From Carbonatibacter sp965199245 (GTDB taxonomy: Bacteria; Pseudomonadota; Alphaproteobacteria; Kiloniellales; Kiloniellaceae): a DNA stretch of 64,000 nt. The position numbers were made by a program, and so were the translations under genes. This document shows positions 17,189 to 26,500 of this stretch, one piece after another. Position 1 is the stretch's first letter. Each line of letters starts with the position of its first letter. The DNA lies in assembly GCA_965199245.1 (NCBI GenBank), contig CBDAQP010000001.1:744001-808000 (forward strand), given 5' to 3'. The notes under the pieces are model-generated. The model was not told where the DNA came from, did no database searches, and saw only the letters and a list, made by a program, of their open reading frames with translations.

Positions 17189-17697
17189 TCTGTTGTCTTT
17201 ACGCCATAGAGCACTGCGGCGGGGAGCCAGCCGGAAAAAGACCCAACGCTGACCGGGCACCAGCTTTGTACAGCGCAGTCATCATCTAGATGGGCAATGA
17301 CCCCCGGTTCCAGGCGCGCAACAACGCCGGACTCTAAACTGTCCTCGGCCTGCAAAGGCTGCGCCGCTGCCCCCTGTACCACAACAAAACGTCGTCCCTG
17401 AAGCATCGAACGATGCACCCAGCCGCGCGTCCCGCGCAGGTCGCGGATGTGGCGCCAGTTGTCAAATTCATCGACAATTTCAACTGGCCAATCCTTGCGG
17501 TGAAACACCCACAAAATCGGATAGCGCACCCCCGGGCCACTGCGCAAGTTGACCTCTGCCGTGCGTAGGGACACAAAACGCGGCAAAGGCAGACCACTCG
17601 CCCCCACCGCAGATTGCGCCAGGGCAGGAACGACCATAAAAAACGCCATAAAAAACAGACCCACAGAAAACAATCCGCCTTTGTTACCGTACGGCAT
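17176..17697 (-). CDS. Secreted SH3-domain protein
   Basis: 173 residues from ATG 17697; the longer frame to 17919 overlaps the next gene's end and is not convincing. A signal peptide (SVGLFFMAFFMVVPALAQS) is followed by a bacterial SH3 segment (AEVNLRSGPGVRYPILWVF, WRHIRDLRGTRGWVHRSML) and a second one (LESGVVARLEPGVIAHLDDD, WCPVSVGSFSGWLPAAVLYG). Such small SH3 proteins sit in the periplasm and probably bind peptidoglycan or proteins there. Its 3' end overlaps the decayed coiled-coil gene on the other strand. Confidence 0.8.
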   Translation of the reverse strand: MPYGNKGGLFSVGLFFMAFFMVVPALAQSAVGASGLPLPRFVSLRTAEVNLRSGPGVRYPILWVFHRKDWPVEIVDEFDNWRHIRDLRGTRGWVHRSMLQGRRFVVVQGAAAQPLQAEDSLESGVVARLEPGVIAHLDDDCAVQSWCPVSVGSFSGWLPAAVLYGVKTTDQVK

Positions 17698-17915
17698 TTT
17701 CCCCCCAAAAGACTGTGATAAAAAACAGATAAGTCCCTCTAAAAACGCCAGGCCTGCGTTATTAAAGTACGCGCAAAGTAGCCTGCGGGTGCGCGGAACC
17801 CTCCATAACCGACGTCGCAGACGACGAAAACCGGGGATTTGAGAGATACTCAAGTACACAGAGGCAGAGATAGTGAAAAAAAACACCCCTTTCAATGGCT
17901 CCACAGGAATGAGCA

Positions 17916-19211
17916 TCAAAGAAAACGTTGCGGCGAAAACGCTCTCAAGACATCAGGGGAGAGATCGGGCGTCCGTCCGGTGATGAGGTCGCTCAAAATT
18001 TCAGCTGTTCCCGCCGATTGAGTCAGGCCCAAATGCCCGTGTCCAAAGGCATAAAACACCCCCCGCGCTTTGCGTGACGCCCCCAGAACCGGCAGGCTAT
18101 CGGGCAGGGAGGGACGACAGCCCATCCACTGCACCCCGCCGGACAGATCAAGCTGCGGCAAAAAGCGGGCGGCCTTTTGGCACAAAATCTCTGCACGCCT
18201 GAAATCGGGTGCCCGGGTCAGACCCGCAAACTCAACTGCCCCGCCGACACGCACCCCCTCCCCCAGTTTTGAAACGACAAAGCCATGATCGGGAAAGGTT
18301 AACTGCAATTTGAGCGAAAAATCCCGCGCGGGCGTCGTGTCACACGCGCCAGGAAACGTCGTATCGCATACGCCAGAAAATGTCGTATTATACCCCCGCT
18401 CTGTGTCCAGGGGAAACCGTTCTCCCACACTGCGTGCCAGATGATGCGACCATGCCCCACAGGCAACCACAACCTGTTCAGCTTCGCGCACTTTGTCCTG
18501 ACAACGAATCACAGTTTTATTTTTCGCCGCTGACAAGGCGTGAACCGTTACATATTCAATAACCCCACCTTGCGCCCGCACCTGCGCCGCCAAATGTTGC
18601 GCCCATCTTAAGGGGTCGGAAACATTGATCCAGTCCGGCGTCACAACAGCATGCGTGAAACAGGGGGCAAGGCCGGGCTGAATCTGTGCAATCTCCGCGC
18701 GTCCACGCAACACACGAAAAGAAATTCCCTCCCCCTCGCGCAAGACCCAGCCCGGTCGGCTGGCAGCAAAGGCGCGTTCACCCTCATACAACTGAATCTG
18801 TCCGTCGCGGTGCATAAAACCTTCCCCCCCGACATGAACAATCTGCCGCTCCAGCGCGGCCCGCGACAGAGCCATCAATCCGGCCTGCGCCCGCAAGGCC
18901 CGGGTAAAGCGATCTGGCCAACTCGCCCGCCAAAATCTGACCATCCACGGCAAGAGTCGCGGCAAATAATGCGGATCAATCGACAGCGGCCCCAGGGGAT
19001 CAAGCAACCACCCCGGAATTTTGCGCCACAGACCGGGCGTCGCCAGCGGGATGACATCACCAAAGGCATAGGCCCCTGCCAGCCCCCGGGTGGCCCCCGC
19101 CGCAATCGCCGTTCTGTCCAACACCCGCACGCAAAACCCGCGCTGGCCCAACTCAACCGCCAAACTCAGGCCAATGATGCCCGCGCCAATGACCGTAATC
19201 TCTTTTCCCAC
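17916..19211 (-). CDS. FAD-dependent D-amino-acid dehydrogenase/oxidase family (DadA-like)
   Basis: 431 residues from GTG 19211. The Rossmann motif ITVIGAGIIGLSLAVELGQR binds FAD, and DWINVSDPLRWAQ plus the C-terminal GHGHLGLTQSAGTAEILSDL are typical of the DadA family. Its neighbour is a hydroxyproline epimerase-like gene, so a likely substrate is cis-4-hydroxy-D-proline. Odd feature: between RGYNTTF and ARDFSLK the protein holds an extra repeat (CDTTFPGACDTTP) encoded by a 24-bp tandem repeat (about 18335-18395) that resembles the array near 891-960. It may add a surface loop. Confidence 0.85.
   Translation of the reverse strand: MGKEITVIGAGIIGLSLAVELGQRGFCVRVLDRTAIAAGATRGLAGAYAFGDVIPLATPGLWRKIPGWLLDPLGPLSIDPHYLPRLLPWMVRFWRASWPDRFTRALRAQAGLMALSRAALERQIVHVGGEGFMHRDGQIQLYEGERAFAASRPGWVLREGEGISFRVLRGRAEIAQIQPGLAPCFTHAVVTPDWINVSDPLRWAQHLAAQVRAQGGVIEYVTVHALSAAKNKTVIRCQDKVREAEQVVVACGAWSHHLARSVGERFPLDTERGYNTTFSGVCDTTFPGACDTTPARDFSLKLQLTFPDHGFVVSKLGEGVRVGGAVEFAGLTRAPDFRRAEILCQKAARFLPQLDLSGGVQWMGCRPSLPDSLPVLGASRKARGVFYAFGHGHLGLTQSAGTAEILSDLITGRTPDLSPDVLRAFSPQRFL
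18333..18395 (-). repeat. 24-bp tandem repeat inside the D-amino-acid oxidase gene
   Basis: About 2.5 units of 24 bp, in frame. On the minus strand each unit starts ACGAC, has a T-rich middle and then TGGCG(C/T)(G/A)TG(T/C)GA. The unit length and core match the array in intergenic repeat A (891-960). Confidence 0.6.
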
Positions 19212-19244
19212 GATCCGCCCCCTCCCCGCCTGAAGCCTCTCAAA

Positions 19245-19405
19245 ACCCCGATCCCCGTCGTCTGGTGTGCCCGTTGTCTGATGCGTCGATCATGGATGGC
19301 TCCGCACACAGCGCGACCGCAGGCCATCTCCTGCGATCCTTACCTTAATATATACATCACGTGGTTTTTCGAAAACGGCTTTCCGGCACAACCTCAAGGT
19401 TTTGA
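19245..19405 (+). repeat. Intergenic repeat, copy C (diverged, opposite orientation)
   Basis: On the plus strand GATCCCCGTCGTCTGGTGTG (from 19250) matches the first half of copies A and B, and CCTGCGATCCTTAC (from about 19330) with TTTTTCGAAAACGGCTTTCC matches the second half. About 60 bp of other sequence separates them. It lies between the oxidase start and the epimerase stop; no gene is seen in this gap. Confidence 0.45.
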
Positions 19406-19427
19406 ATGCTCACCCCCAACAAAAAAC

Positions 19428-20360
19428 CTAGATCACAGTCCCCACTGCAAGGGGATCATCCGGTGCAAAAAATAGCCGGGACTGCGCTGTGACAAAAGCC
19501 TGTCCTTCCACCACGGGGTGAATCCCCTCATGTCCTGATTGCCCCGGCTGAAAAGAGAGCACAAAGCACGACCCCGTGATGCTGTCTTGTCTGACACGTG
19601 CCCCCGCCTGCACCCGCCCGTCCGCCGCCAAACAGGCCAACCAGGCCGAAGACCCTGTTCCACAGGGGGAGCGATCAAAATCATCATCGGGGCAAAGCAC
19701 AAAATTTCGCCAACCACACCCTGATTTTTCCTGAAAAATAATATGATCAATCACCGCCCCACCCACGCCGCACAGCCCCTGTGAACCCAATCCTGCACGG
19801 ATGGCGATGGCACAGGCCCGCAAGGCGGGAATATTGTCTGCCCGTAGCGGCAAGGGAGCAGATTCGGCAATGAAAAACCAGTTCCCGCCATAGGCCAGAT
19901 CACCGCTCACCTGTCCAAATTCCGGCAGATCAACCACAACCCCCTTTTTGAAACGAAAACTTTCAATATTGCGAAAGGTCACAGTATTTTTATCCTTGAG
20001 CCAACAGGCTACAGCCCCGGCGGGCGTGTCAATGGTAAAGGACGTTTCAGGTGCAACCTGTCCTCTCTGAACCAGTGTGACCCCCAACCCGATCAAACCA
20101 TGACCGCACATGCCCAAAACTGCCCCGGCATCGAAAAAAACAACCCCCGTTTGTGCGCTGTGGTCATCGGGGGGAACCAGCAAGGCCCCCACCATTGCCG
20201 CCTGTCCAAAAGGCGGGGAGAGCACACCCCGACAAAAATCGCTGTACTCCCGCGCCAAAACTCCGGCCCGTTCGCCCAACGACCCCACCCCCAAATCAGG
20301 GCCACCGGACAGAATCACCCGCGTTGGCATGCCGCCCGTATGACTATCGATCACATACAT
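19428..20360 (-). CDS. Proline racemase family enzyme, probable 4-hydroxyproline 2-epimerase
   Basis: 310 residues. Both catalytic cysteines are visible: MCGHGLIGLG near residue 84 and DRSPCGTGSSAW near 230, with the N-terminal IDSHTGGMPTRV. Two Cys means epimerase/racemase rather than the Thr-type dehydratase. With the downstream FAD oxidase it would convert trans-4-hydroxy-L-proline to the cis-D form and oxidise it. The later enzymes (deaminase, semialdehyde dehydrogenase) are not in this window, so the pathway assignment is inferred. Confidence 0.87.
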   Translation of the reverse strand: MYVIDSHTGGMPTRVILSGGPDLGVGSLGERAGVLAREYSDFCRGVLSPPFGQAAMVGALLVPPDDHSAQTGVVFFDAGAVLGMCGHGLIGLGVTLVQRGQVAPETSFTIDTPAGAVACWLKDKNTVTFRNIESFRFKKGVVVDLPEFGQVSGDLAYGGNWFFIAESAPLPLRADNIPALRACAIAIRAGLGSQGLCGVGGAVIDHIIFQEKSGCGWRNFVLCPDDDFDRSPCGTGSSAWLACLAADGRVQAGARVRQDSITGSCFVLSFQPGQSGHEGIHPVVEGQAFVTAQSRLFFAPDDPLAVGTVI

Positions 20361-20465
20361 TTCAAAATTCCGATCCTGCCTGACCCGCCGTTAAAACCGG
20401 TTCCGCACACATTTTTAACACAGGCCCGAATTTTGAGAAGACACTCATTCAACGACTCCTGAAAA

Positions 20466-20497
20466 GGAAAAAACCCCGAACAGCCGTTCGGGGTTTC
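20466..20497 (-). terminator. Rho-independent terminator of the autotransporter gene
   Basis: Perfect 11-bp stem AAACCCCGAAC / GTTCGGGGTTT with loop AGCC; on the minus strand it is followed by TTTTTTCC. It lies 26 nt beyond the stop codon. Confidence 0.9.
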
Positions 20498-20522
20498 CTG
20501 AACAACAAGGTCTCAAAAAGCC

Positions 20523-23500
20523 CTAGAATTTGAGTTTCGCATTCAACCGTGCGGCGTGACCCGTGTAGCCGGAACGCGTATCGAGGTCGTAATCCGCCCC
20601 CACAGACCATTTTCGCCCTTCAAAGCTCAGGCCCAGTCCCGCCGTGCCAGCGAATTGATTGGACTTCGCGCCCTTGACATTAAAGGCCTTGCCACCGCCT
20701 GTGAAGTTCCCTTTTACCGTGGTGCGTTCCCCGGCAAAATCATAGGACACGCCCAATCGGGCGGAAGGCACAAAGGTTCCTCTGGCCTTTTTAATCCGCT
20801 TGTGAACCTTGGCCCCCACGGAACCAACGATCGCATCAATCGACCGAACCGCAATTTTCTGGTTCAGCTTTGACGCACCAGTGGTTGTATAGCTTGCCGC
20901 CCCCACTCGTGACCAGGACACACCTACCGTCGGGGTGACAAATCCCCCCCCGCGTACAGAGACCGGAATCCCCCCACCAACAGAGGCCGTCACCAGATTC
21001 GTGTCATAGCTGGCCTTGCGCTTCATGGCCAACACCCTGGAATCCGTCTCAATATCATTACGCCCGTAGCCCAACGAACCTTCGACGTAATAATTGTTCC
21101 CGGTATAGCCGCCATAGACTGACAGCAAGCCATTTTTCACCGCCGTTTTATCCTGTCCCGCGCCCTTTCCCTTAATATTGCTGGCACTATAGGCCACCGC
21201 CACGCCCAGACGCGATTTTTCACCAACCGAACCGTCAAATCCAGTCGCCAGACCATAGCTCTGGGTCGTATATCCGCTAAAGGTTCCGTTATTCGACTGT
21301 CGTCCCCAGCCGCCAAAGGGCTTTAACCAGAATGACTTATCCATCCCCTCCCCGCCAGTGGCAAAGCCCGATGTCCGCGCCCCACTGCCACGCAACGCCG
21401 ACAGACGATCAGAAAAGACTCCGGCAACCTGTGTCCCGACACCCAGGGTCACCGCCGTGGCCCCGCTGATGACCGAGGTTTGCGGGAAGACCTGTTGGGC
21501 AAACTTCCTTTGACCCGCCGCAGTCTCTCCCCCCATTCGCTTCAGGGATGCCATCAGGGCGGGATCGCTTTTCAATGCTTCCCACGCTTGCTCAACCACG
21601 TGGCCCTGATCGCGCGAAACACCATATTCCGTCGCTGTATCCGCGCCGATGGCAATCTTGCTCTCCAAAACCCCGTCTGTCCTCAACAGGTGCTTGATAT
21701 GATCATTCTGCCCTGTGAAGATCACATTGTTCCGTTGCGCGTCTGTGACTGTTACACTGACCAGCTTTTGCATCCCCAACCCGACGTTATCAGACAAGGA
21801 AATCCTGACCCTGTTAGTCGCGTCGAGTCCCGTGAGTTGGCTCCCGATGGTGATGAAGGCATTATTTGCTGCCGCCCCCGTCCGTGCGCCAAAGGCATCG
21901 CCTAGGGTGATGGTCGCATTATTACCGACCGCAAAATTCCCACCGATATTCACAGCCTGACCAAAAGTCGTGTCGGCATTACTATTCAGGGTTAGGTTTC
22001 CGTCCACATCAACGGCCTGTGCGAAACTGGCCCCGGCACCAGTGCCCAGAGCCAGATTGCCGTCTACATCAACGGCGCGTGCGAAAGTCGTCCGGGAGTC
22101 GTTCCCCAAGGCCACATTTCCACCGACACGAACAGCACCGCCAAATGTCGTTTGGGCATTGTTCCCCAGGGTGACATCCCGGTTCACGTCAACACTTTGT
22201 GCGAAACTGGCCTCGGCATCAGTGTTCAGAACCAGATTGCCGTCCACATCAACGGCCTGTGCGAAAGTCGTCCGGGAGTCGTTCCCCAAGGTCACATTTC
22301 TACTGACACGAACAGCACCGTTGAATGTCGTTTGGGTATTGTTCCCCAGGGTGACATCCCGGTTCACGTCAACTTTTTGTGCAAAAGTTGATTCAGTGTT
22401 TTGACCAAGAGCCAAATCTTCGTTCAGATAAACCGCACCTTTAAAGGTCGCCTTGGCGGCCTGCGCTGCGGTAGCATTCCCGCTCAGGGTTACGCTTTTC
22501 AGTCGTCCATTGCCTGTTGCGCCCAATTGCCCGGCAAAGGTCACACCCGCGCTGTTCTCTACTGTGATCGCACCATAGTTGTTCCCGGTACTGGTGGTGA
22601 TATTGCCCGTCACCGTCTGTGCAGTCGTTCCGTTAAAGGTCGCGGAACCGGTCGCCCCGTCAAACCGGATACCAACACCCCCTGTCACTCCTGCGGCACG
22701 GGTCACGTTTCCTTTAAATATCGCGGCCCCGGCCAGCTTGAGGTCTGTACCAAAGGTCACAGACTGATCAAAGGTCGTGCCGTCACTTCTCGCATCAATA
22801 TCAATGACGTTGGAAAAGACATTGCGTTGGAAAACAGCCGATCCATCTTGCACAATAATTTTGGCAATACGATTCGTCGTATCACCGACACCCCCCGCAA
22901 ATGTCACTGTTTTGTTCGTCGTTCCGACATTCACAACCAGCTCACCACGGTTTTGACCATCCGCCGTTATATTCCCTCTAAAGGTCTGATTATCCGACCC
23001 GTTCAGCGTAATCCTGGCATCATCCGCCTTGAACTCCAGTCCTCCTGTCGTCACACCACCCTTGAACTCTGCGGCAGATGTCGCCTCGATATTCTGGACA
23101 AAAACATTGCCGTCAAATTGGGCTGTACCGCGTTCCAGCGTGATCTGCTTAAGGTCACGCACCGCCGAAGAGCCAAGACCCCTTTCGAAGGTCACGCGCC
23201 CCCCGCTATTCACAATGAAAACACCCCGATTATCGTTGTTACCTGTCACAAGGGTTCCGCTAAAGGTCTGATTACCCGTCCCGCCGAATGTCACCTCAAT
23301 ATCATCGCCACCAAAATTCAGCGCACCGGCCAGGTTACCCTTGAAGGTTGTCCCATCGCCCGAATTGACATTCAGGGTCGTCACATTGACGTTACCGTCA
23401 AAGGTCGTCAAACCATTGTCGAGGGTCAGGGTATTCAGAACAGCTGCCACACCAATCGCGTTTTTAAAGGTCACTTTGTTGTTATCGACGCGACGGGCCC

Positions 23501-26500
23501 CACCATCGCCCCGGTTATCAACAACAATCGTACCCTGACCGCCAAAATCGCCCGAAATTTCCTGCGCACCCGCCGTTGTATCGGTTGGCCGACCTGCTCC
23601 ACCAAAGGTCAGCATCGCACCGTCGCCAATGTTTGACTCATTGGCAAAGTGAACAGAGCCTTCAAAAGTCGCCTTGGTGGTGTTGCCCAAAGTCAGATTA
23701 TCCAGCTTCGCGGCAGAGGTTCCCACGTCATTTTTAAAAGTCACTCCCCGGGTGTTCCGCACGTCGATTCGGCCCTCGCCAGCCAGACCCGTCGTTATCT
23801 CGCCTGTGAATGTCTGTGCGTCTGTTCCGCTAAAAACCGCAGTCGGATCAATCGTATTCAGCGGACGTTTGGACTGTCTCGTCGAGGGATCAAAACGGAA
23901 TCCTTCACTCGCACCAGTCTTGTTGGCCGTCACATCCCCCTTGAAAATCGTCGTTCTCTTTAAAATGATCCTTTCGTTAGAAACGACATTCCTTTCAAAA
24001 ACGACAAAACTACCACCTGTCTCATTTGGATTTAAAGCAGTATCATTATCAACCGTAATGTCATTCGCATAGACATCGCCTTCAAACCGCAATCCTTGAC
24101 CCGGTGTTCTTACATCCAGCTTTCCAAGGGCTTGACCTTGTGCACCAATTTGTCCCTTGAACGTCACTTGCTCGGCACCCAGGGTACCGGACGTCATCTC
24201 AATCTCGACGACACCCTCATCATTGTTTGCAACAGTAATATTTCCATCTATGTTTCGGGATACGCGACGGTTTGGAATCCCGCCGACAATGAACTTTGCA
24301 GAACCCGTGTTATCTGCCAACTCCACATTGCCGCTCAGGTTGTTTTGAATCGTGACTTCGGAGTCTTCGCCCGCCGCATCACCACCGGAAATTTTCAAAA
24401 CCCTCGCAAAAACATCCCTCACAAAGGTTGCTTTACCGGCATCAGAGCCATCCCCGACAGAAATTTCCCGAAGCTGTCTGGCCGTGCTGGCATCATTGGG
24501 ATCGGTGCGGCCCGCACCAATCTGCCTACCAAAGGTCACACCCACAGAATTAGTGACCTTGATCTTACCGCTATTATTTTCGCCCGTCGTGATCTGCCCT
24601 GCGATATTTTGCGCGGCCGTGCCATTAAAAACAACGGAACCGCTCGAACCACCGAGGTTCAATACAGCCGTTGTATTTCCTTTAAACTCCGCCCCATCGG
24701 CCGAGTTAATATCAATCCGATTCGCAAAAATATTGCCTCGAAACTCGGCCAGACCGCGATCCAACGTGATCTCCCGGAGCTTCCGGTTCGCCGCACCAAT
24801 ATTCCCCGCAAAGATCACACGGCTAGATCCCGCCGCGCCCGTATTATCCACAACCAGCTCACCACGGTTATCAGCATCCGCCGTTATATCCCCTCCCGAA
24901 AAGATCTGATTATTCGACCCGTTCAGCGTGATCTTGGCATCATCCGCCCTGAACACCAGTCCTTCTGTCGTCACATTACCCCTGAACTCTGCGGCAGATG
25001 TTGCATCAATATTCTTGGCAGAAACATTGCCGTTAAACTGGGCAATCCCGCGACTTAATGTAATCTTGCCAAGGTCGCGAAAGAGCGATTGACCAACATT
25101 ATTCACAAAGGTCACACGGTTAGATCCTGCCGCGCCCGCATTATCCACAACCAGCTCACCACGGTCATTACCACCCGCCGTTATATCCCCTGTAAAGGTC
25201 TGATTATCCGACCCATTCAGCGTAATCTGAGCACCCGCCGCCTTGAACTCCAGTCCTTCTGTCGTCACATCACCCTTGAATTCTGCGACAGATGTTGCAT
25301 CAATATTCTGGACAAAAACATCGCCGTTAAACTGGGCAATCCCGTCATTTAATGTAATCTTGCCAAGGTCGCGAGTGGTCGATTGACCAACATTATTCAC
25401 AAAGGTCACACGGTTAGACCCCGCCGCGCCCGTATTATCCACAACCAGTTCACCACGGTTATCACCATCCGCCGTTATATCGCCCGTAACGTTCTGGTTG
25501 CCCGCCCCGTTCAGCGTAATCCTGGCACCCGCCGCCTTGAACTCCACACCCTCTGTCGTCACATCACCCTTGAATTCTGCGGCAGATGTTGCCTCGATAT
25601 TTTGAACAAAAACATTACCCCTGAATTCCGCAACACCCCTCGTCAACGTGATTTTTCTGAGGTCTTCATCCGCCGAAACGCCAACACGCCCGACAAAAAT
25701 GACACGGTTATCCGCACCGGTACCCGAGTTATCAATATCCAGAAGACCAGCACCGTTGTTGCCACCATTGCCAATATTGCCACCCACATTCTGGGTACTG
25801 CGCCCGCTAAATCTGATGGTTGCGTTGCCCCCATTCAGCGTGATCTGATCCGAATCAACATCCGCAACAAATCTTGCAATACCGTTTTCTGCCGCCTGAT
25901 CTCCTGCATAAACATTGATCCGATCAACGTAGGCATTTTCTTGAAAGAGGGCACGCCCCCCCTTGTTCCGATCACCGACAATCAGCAGGCCCAGTCTGTT
26001 GACTGGCGAGGATCCGATCTGAACATTCCCAAAGGCCGCCTCGTGTGGTGCGCCGCCCTCATTTCCGTTGAGAATTTTGAGCGTGCCCTCGCCGTCTGCA
26101 GACCCGGCAATTTTTCTTCCGCCAACTCCGCCATCAATAAGCTGGGCACCTCCGATACCTCCACCGGAAATAATCAATGTCGCCCGCCCATCCTGAGGGT
26201 TCGCACCGTCATCAAGCGTAATATCACCACCCAGATCCACATCACCCCTCAAAACAAGTGTGGCATCAATAGGCGTCGTCGCATTTTGCCCGGCCCTGAT
26301 CAGCGTCGCCCCTTCAGTGGTCAACTCTTGCGCGAAAGTGACCCTGGCTCCTGCAGGAGTCCCGGTGACACTCGCGCCACCATTCGCTGCTGTCGTCCCG
26401 CTCATATCAATGGTCAGATTGTTGACGGTCGCCTCACCCGAAATAGACGCGCCCAACAGCGCACCACTGTTATTTCCACCATCAACCAGCAAATCGACAG

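Noticed and set aside
18651..19475. 274-residue plus-strand frame opposite the oxidase
   Set aside because: Antisense shadow; the minus-strand FAD protein has clear family motifs.
20860..20880. TTTGACGCACCAG in the autotransporter as a fourth intergenic-repeat copy
   Set aside because: Only the 13-mer matches, within a normal coding stretch of the barrel; the second half is absent.
21935..22420. CRISPR-like regularly spaced repeats
   Set aside because: The repeats are in-frame coding units without unique spacers of constant length, and they encode the passenger domain.
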